Notes under the pieces: model-generated
The model's input: the letters and a program-made list of their open reading frames with translations, nothing else
What the model was told of the DNA's origin: nothing
Database searches by the model: none
Shown here: piece by piece, positions 52,930 through 61,914 of the stretch
Position numbering within the stretch: position 1 is the first letter of the stretch
Layout of the letters: the number at the start of each line of letters is the position of its first letter
DNA from: Puteibacter caeruleilacunae
Lineage (GTDB): Bacteria > Bacteroidota > Bacteroidia > Bacteroidales > Prolixibacteraceae
Assembly: GCA_005217565.1 (NCBI GenBank)
Contig: SJCO01000001.1
Location: 870,724-934,723, forward strand
Length of the DNA stretch: 64,000 bases
Direction of reading: 5' to 3'
Made by a program: the position numbers and the translations under genes

Positions 52930-53142
52930 CCTCATTTTTGGCTTGCCCCAAAAACGAAGCAAAAAGGTCAAGGCTGCCTGAAAAAAGTAATCGATTTATT
53001 GCAGTTGCTAACTTCGGCTGGGTGATCTTCTCACTGCGTTCGAAGCTTCCCAGTCTCACTAAGCAACCGCTGCTAAATCAATCCCTTTTTTCAGGAGGCC
53101 AGTTCCGGTGCGTTGGCCAGGAGGTTTGAATAATGATCACCT
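52930..53142 (+). repeat. Long palindromic intergenic repeat, copy E
   Basis: The 129-bp palindrome at 52972-53100 is preceded by CTCATTTTTGGCTTGCCCC with CAAAAACG and followed by the tail GTTCCGGTGCGTTGGCC. Copy F at 56909-57037 is nearly identical, including the tail (GTTTGAATAAyGATCAC). A separate small hairpin CTGCCCATCCGGGCAG sits at 52912-52927. Confidence 0.85.
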
Positions 53143-53256
53143 GTTAGCGTTCGTTAGGGCTTGATAGCGTGTTGTTTATAATAAGTATTGTAGTTTCCTG
53201 TAACCACTGACCCAAACTGTTCAATATTTAACCGTCCTTCCGAAATTTCACTTTAT
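53143..53256. other. Region between repeat E and the old yellow enzyme gene
   Basis: Nothing recognisable except the end of the flavin oxidoreductase gene on the minus strand. Confidence 0.4.
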
Positions 53257-54384
53257 TTAAACAGTCTTCATTTCTTCGTAAGTAGGGTAGTCAGTAAAAC
53301 CTTCCTCACCTCCTCCGTAGAACGTTGAATGGCTATCAGAATGCAATTCAGTTAAGGCAAAATCGTTTTTGAATCGACTAACTAAATCAGGATTGGTGAT
53401 GAATGGTTGTCCGTAAGCTACCATATCAGCATACCCTTTATAAATGATCTCACTCCCTGATTCTTTGGTGTATTTGCCACAAACCATTATCGGATTGGTA
53501 TAAACTTCTCTTACATCTTTGCGGAATGATTCAGGTACTTCTTTATAATCGGAGATATTCTCCGAGAAATGTACAAATGCCAGGTTTAGCTTTTGAAGTT
53601 CCTTTAATACTTTAAGCGTAACATCAACAACCTCAGGGTCATGTTCTTTACCCATTCCTTCAGATACGAATGGAGACAAACGAATACTTACTTTATCTGC
53701 TCCAATTTCATTAACAACAGCATTTGCTACTTCTAATAAGAGTCGCATGCGATTCTCTGCACAACCACCATATTCATCCGTTCTTTCATTAGACGTAGTT
53801 CTTAGAAACTGATCGATCAAATACCCATGAGCACCATGGATTTCTACGCCATCAAAGCCCGCTTCCATAGCCGCTTTTGCTGCTTTTGAAAAATCTGTAA
53901 CAGTGTTCTGTATATCTTCTTTTGTCATGGCTTTCGGCATCTCGGTTTCAATCATGCCATATCCTCCTTGCTCCAATGGACCAAAAACCTTATCAGCAAC
54001 TTTTTTAGAGGATGGAGCTAAAGGTGTAACGCCAGTAATTGCAGAATGAGAACGACGACCAACATGCCATAGCTGTATAAAAATCTTACCTCCCTTTTTA
54101 TGAACAGCTTCAGTAAGAGGTTTCCAACCGTCAATTTGTTCCTGGGTATAAATTCCAGGTGTTAATGAATAGCCGCGACCAACAACTGATATAGGGGCTC
54201 CTTCTGTAATGATTAAACCTGCACTTGCTCTCTGCTCATAGTATTTAGCCATAATTTTAGTTGGCACATCTCCTTCTTTAGTTCTTGAGCGAGTCATTGG
54301 TGCCATGGCAATTCTGTTGTTCACTTTAAAATTCCCGAACTCTAAAGCTTGAAATAAGCTCTCCTTTAAGTCTAGATTCTTCAT
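53257..54384 (-). CDS. Old yellow enzyme family alkene reductase
   Basis: A 375-residue FMN-dependent TIM barrel enzyme. Family motifs: NNRIAMAPMTRSRT (23-35), QLWHVGRRSH (104-113), and the active site EIHGAHGYLIDQFLR with His183, His186 and Tyr188, then RTDEYGG. It reduces activated C=C bonds of enones, quinones or nitro compounds with NAD(P)H. It is transcribed toward repeat E, 21 bp after the MFS gene on the same strand, and a LysR regulator is divergent on the other side, a frequent arrangement for electrophile-response reductases. Likely cytoplasmic. Confidence 0.93.
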   Translation of the reverse strand: MKNLDLKESLFQALEFGNFKVNNRIAMAPMTRSRTKEGDVPTKIMAKYYEQRASAGLIITEGAPISVVGRGYSLTPGIYTQEQIDGWKPLTEAVHKKGGKIFIQLWHVGRRSHSAITGVTPLAPSSKKVADKVFGPLEQGGYGMIETEMPKAMTKEDIQNTVTDFSKAAKAAMEAGFDGVEIHGAHGYLIDQFLRTTSNERTDEYGGCAENRMRLLLEVANAVVNEIGADKVSIRLSPFVSEGMGKEHDPEVVDVTLKVLKELQKLNLAFVHFSENISDYKEVPESFRKDVREVYTNPIMVCGKYTKESGSEIIYKGYADMVAYGQPFITNPDLVSRFKNDFALTELHSDSHSTFYGGGEEGFTDYPTYEEMKTV

Positions 54385-54405
54385 TTTATATCTTTTAAAA
54401 TTGTT

Positions 54406-55674
54406 TTATTTTTTTGATTTACTCCCGTTGATCGCATACCAAATCAGGTACATTTCACATGCGATGATTAATATCCAGGTGTATTGCCAATTGAACATAT
54501 CTGCCATAATTCCTTGAATCCACGGGATAATAGCTCCACCCAACATTCCCAACATCAGCTTACCTGATCCGATGGTTGTATATTGCCCTAGATTTTTGAT
54601 CGCCAGGTTAAAGATGACAGGCCACATAATGGAATGGCCAAATCCAACACACACTAACCACCATGCATTATTAGAAACAATAGCCATCAGGATGAATATT
54701 GCAGAAATAAGGGCAGCATAGAACAATTGCTTTGATTCGGTAATATTTTTAAAAAGTCGACATGCAAATAAACGCACCAATAACATGCTTCCCCAATACA
54801 GTCCAATCATTAAAGGGATGGTTTCCATTTTTATGCCAAAACCAGGTATCGTAATGTACTTCATTACATCTAAAGCCTGAGCATACAAACTGATGTTGGC
54901 GCCTATTGCCACTTCAGCTCCAATGTAGAGAAAGATGGCAACTACCCCGAACTTTAAATTTCTATACTTCCATACTCTTTTAATATCCTTATTATCGCCT
55001 GATATCTTTGTGCCTTCTATGCAAGGCAAATTCATTTTTGTGACTAGAAACGAAACAGCACCAATAACTAATGCCAGTATCGTAAAAGGGATGATTACCT
55101 GATTAATACTTATCTCGGTAGCGGAATTGAAAACCAGATAACTCAGAAAAAAGGGAGCTATAAAAGTTCCAACCGAATTGGCAGTGCTTCCCAGTGTAAT
55201 TCGCGAAGCAGAAGTTGTATTTTTTACTTCACAACTCGATAAATAAGGATTGATGACCACATGTAAAAAAGCCATTGAAACACCCAAAACAGCCGATGCC
55301 AGCAAAAAGATAATATAAGAACCAGGTATCGAGGCTTTATCTGTCAATTGTATAGTTCCCATTATAGGAGTCAACAAGGCCGAGATAATAATTAGCACCA
55401 AAGAGCTGATTAGAATCACTAATCCTGTAACCAGAGTAAACTGATAACCTCGTAAGTTGATTAGTCTTCCTGACCATGAAGAGGCGAATGGAAAGCCTAA
55501 AAAGAAAGCCAATACGATTAAGGTGGTTAATGCATTTTGCATAGACGCAGAATGTTCTAACAATGATTTTTGTATAGGAATTTGAAACTGTTGGTTAACT
55601 ACAGTTTAAAAACCTACAAAACAATACAATCCTACCAAAATGTAAAATGGTGATACCTTTTTTAATTGCTGCAT
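54406..55674 (-). pseudogene. Sugar MFS transporter (FucP/NagP-like) interrupted by one in-frame stop
   Basis: On the minus strand the frame opens at ATG 55674 (MQQLKKVSPFYILVGLYCF) and reads VGF-stop-TVVNQQFQIPIQKSL before continuing without further interruption to 54406. The stop TAA (55608 down to 55606) lies in the first membrane helix, where relatives have a hydrophobic residue before TVVNQQ; a single TTA-to-TAA change would explain it. The remaining 385 residues contain about eleven membrane helices of the L-fucose/N-acetylglucosamine permease type, including LSSCEVKNTTSASRITLGST. Either the gene is a recent pseudogene, or the base is an error, or a shorter protein is made from an internal start (TTG 55563 or ATG 55542). 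Confidence 0.75.
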
Positions 55675-55784
55675 AACGCGAGTATTTTTTCTTTATTCAA
55701 AGCGACGTTGTCTCTTTGCTGTTTACCTTACTTTTATCGGAAGCAAATTTATTAGTATAGCATGTATTTCTAAAATAAGTTAAC

Positions 55785-55806
55785 TAATACGCTATTATTA
55801 GTATTA
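55785..55806. promoter_or_regulatory. Candidate LysR-type operator TAATAC-N10-GTATTA
   Basis: TAATAC (55785-55790) and GTATTA (55801-55806) form an interrupted dyad of the T-N11-A kind in the divergent region between the MFS and LysR genes. A related half-site TTAGTAT lies at 55751-55757. Confidence 0.4.
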
Positions 55807-55908
55807 TAATAGATGATATCTTTGAGTCGTTTGAAGGAAGGGGAGATGTAGTCAAGCTTGTTTTGTCTTATCAAAGAAAATTAATTATTATATAAATGTG
55901 GATCATAT

Positions 55909-55916
55909 TATATTTG
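55909..55916 (+). promoter_or_regulatory. Candidate -7 box (TATATTTG) of the LysR gene
   Basis: TATATTTG fits TAnnTTTG and lies 25 bp before the chosen start codon at 55941. Another match, TATCTTTG, is at 55817-55824. Confidence 0.35.
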
Positions 55917-55940
55917 TATCATAAAAATAATGCTATTGAT

Positions 55941-56834
55941 ATGGTAAACTTAGAATGGTATAGGACATTTAAAGCTATTTATGAGAAGGGAACATTAACT
56001 GCTGCTGCTGATGCACTTTTTATTTCTCAGCCAGGTGTTAGCTTGCACCTAAGTTCTCTTGAATCATATGTTGGAGCAAAGCTATTCGATAGGGTGTCAA
56101 AAAGGATGGTACCTACTGAACGTGGCAAGGTTTTATACAATGCTCTCATCGAACCATTGCGAGCTCTTGAGGATATTGAAGAGCAATTTCAGCGAAGTAC
56201 CGAAAAGAATACACCAACAATTGGTATTGGTATGTGCTTCGAAACATTTCAATATATACTCGAAAGACATTTGCATAAATTCGACTTTAATATTGTGACT
56301 AAATTCTCTGATTATAAGGAGTTACTTCAGAAGTTAGAGACTGGTATTATTGATGTAGTTATTACTCCTCAAAAGTCAAATACTAAAGGAGTAGAGCATA
56401 TCCCATTTTCTAAAGAAACCATTGTGTTGGTGGGAAGTAGCGATATTAATGAAAAAGAATTTAAAGATATACTCAAGAAAAAGAATCCTACAGAGCTCAT
56501 CAATTGGTTAATGAGTAATAAATGGTATGGAACATCTAACGATAGTGAGCATTTTAAACGCTTTTGGCAGACCAATTTCAATAAGAGTCCAAACTTCAGG
56601 CAGAACTATATTGTTCCCAACCTTAATTCAATCATACGAAGTCTGAGTATCGGTACAGGCTTAGCAATTGTACCCGACTTCTTATGTAAGGATGAGGCGG
56701 AAAAAGGCTTAGTTAAAATACTTTGGAAAGGACACAAAAAGTTGGTGAATCAGCTCTATTTTGCTTACCGAAAGAATACCATTTATCAAAAAGAAACAGA
56801 GCAGATATTAGAGATATTCAGAAGTGAAATGTAA
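55941..56834 (+). CDS. LysR-family transcriptional regulator
   Basis: The ATG at 55941 gives MVNLEWYRTFKAIYEKGTLT, the standard LysR start; a 15-residue upstream extension to 55896 is unlikely. The 297-residue protein has an N-terminal winged helix-turn-helix (about 1-62; AADALFISQPGVSLHLSSLE) and an effector-binding domain (about 88-290). It is divergent from the MFS/old yellow enzyme pair and probably controls it. Repeat copy F begins immediately after the stop codon. Confidence 0.92.
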   Translation: MVNLEWYRTFKAIYEKGTLTAAADALFISQPGVSLHLSSLESYVGAKLFDRVSKRMVPTERGKVLYNALIEPLRALEDIEEQFQRSTEKNTPTIGIGMCFETFQYILERHLHKFDFNIVTKFSDYKELLQKLETGIIDVVITPQKSNTKGVEHIPFSKETIVLVGSSDINEKEFKDILKKKNPTELINWLMSNKWYGTSNDSEHFKRFWQTNFNKSPNFRQNYIVPNLNSIIRSLSIGTGLAIVPDFLCKDEAEKGLVKILWKGHKKLVNQLYFAYRKNTIYQKETEQILEIFRSEM

Positions 56835-56861
56835 GGGTCGGGATTTGTTCTCTAGCCGAAC

Positions 56862-57080
56862 GGGCTCTTCATTTTTGGCTTGCCCCAGAAACGAAGCAAA
56901 AAGGTCAAGGCTGCCTGAAAAAAGCAATCGGTTTATTGTGGTTGCTAACTTCGGCTGGGTGATCTTCTCACTGCGTTCGAAGCTTCCCAGTCTCACTAAG
57001 CAACCGCTGCAAAATCAATCACTTTTTTCAGGAGGCCAGTTCCGTTGCGTTGGCCTGATGGTTTGAATAACGATCACGAC
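56862..57080 (+). repeat. Long palindromic intergenic repeat, copy F
   Basis: The 129-bp palindrome is at 56909-57037 with leader ACGGGCTCTTCATTTTTGG and tail GTTCCGTTGCGTTGGCC. It is the copy closest to copy E and has the same orientation, so E and F are direct repeats around the OYE-MFS-LysR genes. Confidence 0.85.
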
Positions 57081-57274
57081 CTCAAAATCAGCCGTCGTTG
57101 CAACTACAACTTACAATGCTTGGCACTTGTTGTCTACGAGAAAGCTCCACCCCATAATCTTTGAATTTAGAGTACCGAATATTAAAAGGATAACACTGTA
57201 GTCCGAAGAATAGGTTGGTTGTATATAATGTAAATTCTCACGATTCATATTAATAAATATCAAATCTGAATGAA
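57081..57274. other. Upstream region of the propeller/AraC regulator
   Basis: No gene seen. It ends at the promoter-like box at 57275. Confidence 0.4.
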
Positions 57275-57282
57275 TATATTTG
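57275..57282 (+). promoter_or_regulatory. Candidate -7 box (TATATTTG) of the propeller/AraC regulator gene
   Basis: TATATTTG matches TAnnTTTG 21 bp before the start codon at 57304. No clear -33 element. Confidence 0.35.
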
Positions 57283-57303
57283 CATTTCACCTATGAATAA
57301 AAA

Positions 57304-60159
57304 ATGAAAGCGATACTTGCCCTATGTGTTTTTATAATTTTCTCTTTCTGTGCTGAAGTAGTGAAAAGCCAATCGCTGCGCTTTGAAAGTGTGACTGCAC
57401 AGGATGGGCTTTTTAGTAATCGATTTTTTAAGACTTACCGCGATAATGAAGGCTATTTATGGATAGCCGGAATTAATGGTGTTGCTAAATATGATGGGGT
57501 ACACGTAACAAACTATACCGAAAAGGCTGATACTAATAATTATTTTATACGGGGAGTGCGATTTTATGATATCGTTCAGGATAAGTCAAATAATATCTGG
57601 ATTGCTGGTGATTCAGGGATCCACAAGTTTGATGTAACTAGAAATACTTTTGTACAGGTTGGTAGAAATAAAATCATTGATGCCAATTTTATACACTTTT
57701 TAAGTGATAGCACCATGGAGGTGTTGTGTGATACAAAAGAAAATTACTTGGTGAACACGAAATCGCATACGGTCCGCAAATTGCCAGAAAAAGGAATGGT
57801 TTCAGCAGTAGTTAAGGACGATGCTGGCAAAGAATGGAAAGGAATGTCCAATGGTCTGGTAATTTATGATGACAGCGACACAATCATTAATCTGAAAATT
57901 GCAATTAGAGATATTTGTTTAACTCCCAATCGTCATTTGTGTATTGGAACCACACGGGGACTTGTAGTTGTACCTCACTTAGAATTAGATAAAGAAAAGA
58001 AAGATCTTGTCTGGATTACTGAATTTGGCCATACGCATAGGTTAACCAATAACATTGTTACAGCTATTGAATATCTTAAAGGCTCTGTTTGGGTAGGGAC
58101 ACGTGAAGGATTAAATCAAATTCATTTATCGGAGAACGGAACAGTAGAAGAAATTCAACACCACTACAATTTACCTAACGATCCTTATTCTCTGCAAAAC
58201 AACCAGATTAACGATATCACTGCTGATAATGAAGGTATTCTTTGGATTGCTACATATGGTGGATTGAACAAACTAGATCCACAGCATCAATGGTTTTATA
58301 GTCTAAAAAATGACCCAGAGAGCGTCAATTCCTTACACGCTAATAATATCTTTCAAATAGAAGGTAATGCCAATGGAAATATTTGGTTTGGAAGCTTTGA
58401 AAAAGGAGCATCAAGATTAAATCCTATTCACAATCATTTTATTCGCTTTGATAAGAACACTGATACCCCAATTAGAAATGTACGTTGCATTACCACCGAT
58501 AGTCATGGTGATGAATGGATAACTGCAGATAATAAACTGTTTTTAGTAGAAAAGGAAGGATTGGTGGAAGCAGCTATTTGTGATCTGAAAAAACATAAGT
58601 ATAAACGCCCAAACCTGACTGCAATTATTCAACACCCCAACGGAAACTATTGGATGGGAGTAAATGGCAAGATTGTCGAGTTTCAAAGAGCACCTGGAAA
58701 TACATTCAATGCAGTTCGTGAGCTTGGCTCAAAACTAACGGTTGTATCTTTTTATATCGACAATTATAATCGCATATGGGCTGGAACCAATAATGCAGGA
58801 GTTGTGCTTGTTAAACCCGGTAGTAATTTAGACAGCGCATCCGGACTTGAATCAGGAAGCGAATCAAACATCTCCCCCGGCATCAAGACTGAAATTTACC
58901 AGTTCAACAAAACGTCACATCCCATTCTTAAAGCCGATTTAATATCCGTTATAAATCACGACTCAGAAGGAAACTTATGGTTAGGCTCGTCTGATGGCTT
59001 ATATCGGGTATCTAAAGACAGTTTATTTGAGCATTCTCCTGAAAAAACTAAATTCAAAGCATTCTTCGAAAAAGATGGGCTAACGAATAACTATGTAACC
59101 GGTATTCTACCTGATAAAAATGGTGTTTTATGGTTGAGTTCATGGAAAGGAATAATGAAGTATGATCCTACTGGTACCGATTTATGCCAGTTTACACCCT
59201 ATTCTTTTTCTGATGGATTAAGCGATGAAAAGTACAACAGATGCAGTATGTATAGGGAACCTAAAACGAATACCTATTATTTTGGCAGTGCAAATGGAGT
59301 AACTTATTTTAATCCAATAAAAGAAAATGAAAACCAAACTGTGCCACGTGTTCTGCTAAATCAAGTAGAGCTTAATGGTGATCTGGTCGCTCTGAATCAT
59401 AACCTATCAGATTCCTCGATTGTTTCCAAGGTAGAATATAATGGCGTAATCGATCAATTGCTGGTAAAATTTGGATCATCTAGCCTATTGTCTCCAACAA
59501 AACAAGTATTTGCCTGGAAATTGGAAGGAAGAGATGAAGAATGGACTTATTCACGCAAAAGGCAACTGTTGATAAAAGATATTCCTCCTGGAAAATATAC
59601 ATTAAAAATAAGTGCAGCCTCACGAAACAAATTGGGAAAAGCGGTTTTAATCGAGATTACAGTAAACTCTTATCTTACAAGAATACTAATGGCGAGTTCC
59701 ATATTGATTCTAATAATAGGATTAGGATTTTGGATTCGACGACGAAAAAAGATCATCGAGGAAGTATCTAAAAAGGAAAACAAATATTTATATTCAAAAT
59801 TAACTGAAGATAAGTTCGCCAACATCGCAAAACGTTTGACTGAAATTATGGAAAGCGAAAAGCCATATTTACAGACTGATCTTACTGCCGATAAACTGGC
59901 AAAGATGGTTGATGTTAGTCCGGGAGAACTTTCTCAGCTTTTAAATGAATATCTCAATACCAAGTTTTACGAATATGTTAATAGATATCGAATTGAAGAG
60001 TTTATTGGACTGCTGTCTACTCCCCAAGCTGAAAAACATAAAATAACTGCCCTTGCTGAACAATGTGGCTTTAGTTCTACATCAACCTTTTACCGTGCTT
60101 TTAATAACGAAAAAGGAATGACACCAGCTCAGTATGCAAAAAATCTTAATAAGAAATAG
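57304..60159 (+). CDS. Membrane-anchored sensor regulator: propeller + Y_Y_Y + TM + AraC HTH, lacking kinase and receiver
   Basis: A 951-residue protein. After a signal peptide (about 1-23) comes a two-bladed set of Reg_prop repeats (about 25-700; motifs such as DNEGYLWIAGINGVAKYDG and DNEGILWIATYGGLNKLDP), a Y_Y_Y domain (about 713-787; EGRDEEWTYSRKRQLLIKDI), one membrane helix (about 795-815), a short basic and coiled segment, then directly an AraC-type DNA-binding domain (about 850-949; ITALAEQCGFSSTSTFYRAF). Hybrid two-component regulators have histidine kinase and receiver domains between the helix and the HTH; both are absent here, so this is a one-component membrane regulator. It should respond to a periplasmic sugar and control the fucosidase and sulfatase genes downstream. 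Confidence 0.9.
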   Translation: MKAILALCVFIIFSFCAEVVKSQSLRFESVTAQDGLFSNRFFKTYRDNEGYLWIAGINGVAKYDGVHVTNYTEKADTNNYFIRGVRFYDIVQDKSNNIWIAGDSGIHKFDVTRNTFVQVGRNKIIDANFIHFLSDSTMEVLCDTKENYLVNTKSHTVRKLPEKGMVSAVVKDDAGKEWKGMSNGLVIYDDSDTIINLKIAIRDICLTPNRHLCIGTTRGLVVVPHLELDKEKKDLVWITEFGHTHRLTNNIVTAIEYLKGSVWVGTREGLNQIHLSENGTVEEIQHHYNLPNDPYSLQNNQINDITADNEGILWIATYGGLNKLDPQHQWFYSLKNDPESVNSLHANNIFQIEGNANGNIWFGSFEKGASRLNPIHNHFIRFDKNTDTPIRNVRCITTDSHGDEWITADNKLFLVEKEGLVEAAICDLKKHKYKRPNLTAIIQHPNGNYWMGVNGKIVEFQRAPGNTFNAVRELGSKLTVVSFYIDNYNRIWAGTNNAGVVLVKPGSNLDSASGLESGSESNISPGIKTEIYQFNKTSHPILKADLISVINHDSEGNLWLGSSDGLYRVSKDSLFEHSPEKTKFKAFFEKDGLTNNYVTGILPDKNGVLWLSSWKGIMKYDPTGTDLCQFTPYSFSDGLSDEKYNRCSMYREPKTNTYYFGSANGVTYFNPIKENENQTVPRVLLNQVELNGDLVALNHNLSDSSIVSKVEYNGVIDQLLVKFGSSSLLSPTKQVFAWKLEGRDEEWTYSRKRQLLIKDIPPGKYTLKISAASRNKLGKAVLIEITVNSYLTRILMASSILILIIGLGFWIRRRKKIIEEVSKKENKYLYSKLTEDKFANIAKRLTEIMESEKPYLQTDLTADKLAKMVDVSPGELSQLLNEYLNTKFYEYVNRYRIEEFIGLLSTPQAEKHKITALAEQCGFSSTSTFYRAFNNEKGMTPAQYAKNLNKK

Positions 60160-60259
60160 GAAGTACTATTTTCCACCTATCCCAATTGAAAATCTTTCCT
60201 TCTCAATTTAGTGAGAACTTTAATTGCGTTGAATTTTAAGGAATTAGAATGGGTGATTC

Positions 60260-60267
60260 TATTTTTG
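60260..60267 (+). promoter_or_regulatory. Candidate -7 box (TATTTTTG) of the fucosidase-sulfatase operon
   Basis: TATTTTTG fits TAnnTTTG 26 bp before the start codon at 60294 and sits inside a small dyad GATTC/GAATC. No convincing -33 element. Confidence 0.3.
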
Positions 60268-60293
60268 AATCAACTAATTCAACTTAAGATAAA

Positions 60294-61874
60294 ATGAAAC
60301 GAATAATCATTTACGCCATGCTAATATTATGTGTGGCGTGTACACCAAAAGAAAAGAACAAAGAAGAACAGAGCGTTAAAAAATATAAACCCAAATGGGA
60401 GTCGTTAAAACAAGCTCCTGTGGCACCATGGTTTGATGATGCTAAGTTTGGAATCTTTATTCACTGGGGAGGATATAGTGTTATTGGTCATAGGAAAGGA
60501 GGGAGAGGATATGCCGAACATGTTCCTAAAATATTATATACCGATACAGCTTATTATTATCCATATATGCGTGAACGTTTTGGCGGATGTCCTCCTGATT
60601 TTGGATATAAAGATATCGTCAAGCAGTTTAAAGCTGAGAAATGGAATCCTGATGAATGGGCTGCTTTGTTTAATGAAGCTGGAGCCAGATATGTTGTATT
60701 AACCGCAGAACATCATGATGGATATGCTCTATGGGACTCAGATCTAACGGATTGGTGTGCAACTAAAGTTGGACCAATGCGCGATTTAGTGGGAGACCTT
60801 GGAAAAGCTGTTCGTGCTAAAGGAATGAAATATGCTCCATCATATCACCGTGAGCGTCATCCTGGATTTTTCGCTAAAGATATTTATAAGGTAAATAGTA
60901 TGCCTAAAGATGATATTGCCAAGGAAATCGAACTTGATCCTTCAGCTGCTGGTTTATATGGACCGTCATTTTCATACGACGATGAGTTTATTGCTGATTA
61001 TGCTGCTCGCTGGAAAGAGGTTCAAGATAAATATCAACCCGATTTTATGTGGATTGATGACATTCCTATTTTTTATAAAGTAGATCCACACCCTCAATCA
61101 CAAAAGTTTCAGGATTCTTTCCAGAACATTATTGCTGACTACTTTAATGCAGCCGAGGAATGGGGGAAAGACGTTTACCTTAATAATAAAGGAGCTCATT
61201 TAAACTGGCCTGAAGGACCAGGATGTATGGAAAAAGACAACCTGAACTTAACTACTATCGGACCAAAATGGGAAAACCCGGCCACTTTGGGAACGTCCTA
61301 TGGATATATGAAAGAAGAAGAGATTAACGATGATTATAAATCTCCAGAGGAACTCATTCACCTGTTATGTGATGTGGTGAGTAAAAACGGTAACTTATTA
61401 CTAAACATTGGGCCTCGTGCCGATGGTACAATTCCGGAAGGAATGCAGGAGCGTTTACTGGAGATGGGGAAATGGCTAAAAATTAATGGTGATGCCATTT
61501 ATGATAGTCGTCCCTGGAGTAAGTTTGGAGAAGGATCAGCCTTGGTTCAGGATGATATCTCAGGTAATGATATATCTGGAAAGAAAAAAGCAAAAGCAAG
61601 AAAGATTCCTTACTCTGAAAAATCTATTCGTTACACCACCAGTAAGGATAAATCTTTATTGTATGCTATGCAATTGGTACGTGCTGACAATAACTCGTGC
61701 TTGGCGAAATTAGTGACCAAATCAAGTTTAAAGGATAAGAAGATTGTTGGTATAAGTCTATTAGGGAGCAACGAAAAAGTAGATTGGAAGTTAACTGATG
61801 AAGGATTAAGAATGAAGGTCAATTCTATGGATGGATCTATTTATACCAGGGTTTGGAAGATTGAATTGAAATAA
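60294..61874 (+). CDS. GH29 alpha-L-fucosidase, lipoprotein
   Basis: A 526-residue lipoprotein (lipobox CVAC, Cys16). GH29 motifs: WFDDAKFGIFIHWGGYSV (46-63), LTAEHHDGYALWDSDLTDW (136-154) and the nucleophile Asp255 in PDFMWIDDIPIF. The C-terminal part (about 385-526) is a beta-sandwich. It removes terminal alpha-L-fucose and should act in the periplasm or at the surface. Two sulfatase genes follow at 40 and 7 bp, so the probable substrate is a sulfated fucan or fucose-containing sulfated glycan. A 12-residue segment near 425-440 rich in Asp/Lys (DDISGNDISGKKKAKARK) is an unusual low-complexity insertion. Confidence 0.93.
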   Translation: MKRIIIYAMLILCVACTPKEKNKEEQSVKKYKPKWESLKQAPVAPWFDDAKFGIFIHWGGYSVIGHRKGGRGYAEHVPKILYTDTAYYYPYMRERFGGCPPDFGYKDIVKQFKAEKWNPDEWAALFNEAGARYVVLTAEHHDGYALWDSDLTDWCATKVGPMRDLVGDLGKAVRAKGMKYAPSYHRERHPGFFAKDIYKVNSMPKDDIAKEIELDPSAAGLYGPSFSYDDEFIADYAARWKEVQDKYQPDFMWIDDIPIFYKVDPHPQSQKFQDSFQNIIADYFNAAEEWGKDVYLNNKGAHLNWPEGPGCMEKDNLNLTTIGPKWENPATLGTSYGYMKEEEINDDYKSPEELIHLLCDVVSKNGNLLLNIGPRADGTIPEGMQERLLEMGKWLKINGDAIYDSRPWSKFGEGSALVQDDISGNDISGKKKAKARKIPYSEKSIRYTTSKDKSLLYAMQLVRADNNSCLAKLVTKSSLKDKKIVGISLLGSNEKVDWKLTDEGLRMKVNSMDGSIYTRVWKIELK

Positions 61875-61914
61875 CAGCAAATCACACATTCATTTGAAAT
61901 AAAAGCATAACTAT

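Noticed and set aside
55606-55608. Readthrough or selenocysteine explanation for the stop in the MFS gene
   Set aside because: The codon is TAA, which is not used for selenocysteine, and no recoding structure was seen; mutation or error is simpler.
52845-57066. Similar small peptides (FGWVIFSLRSKLPSL) readable in repeat copies E and F
   Set aside because: The reading frames are carried by the palindromic repeat and are truncated in copies B and D, so coding is not supported.
872-57080. CRISPR array or integron-type array
   Set aside because: Repeat copies are far apart, not regularly spaced, and no cas or integrase gene is present.
52930-57080. Composite transposon bounded by repeats E and F
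   Set aside because: No transposase is encoded between or in the repeats; only recombination between direct repeats can be proposed.
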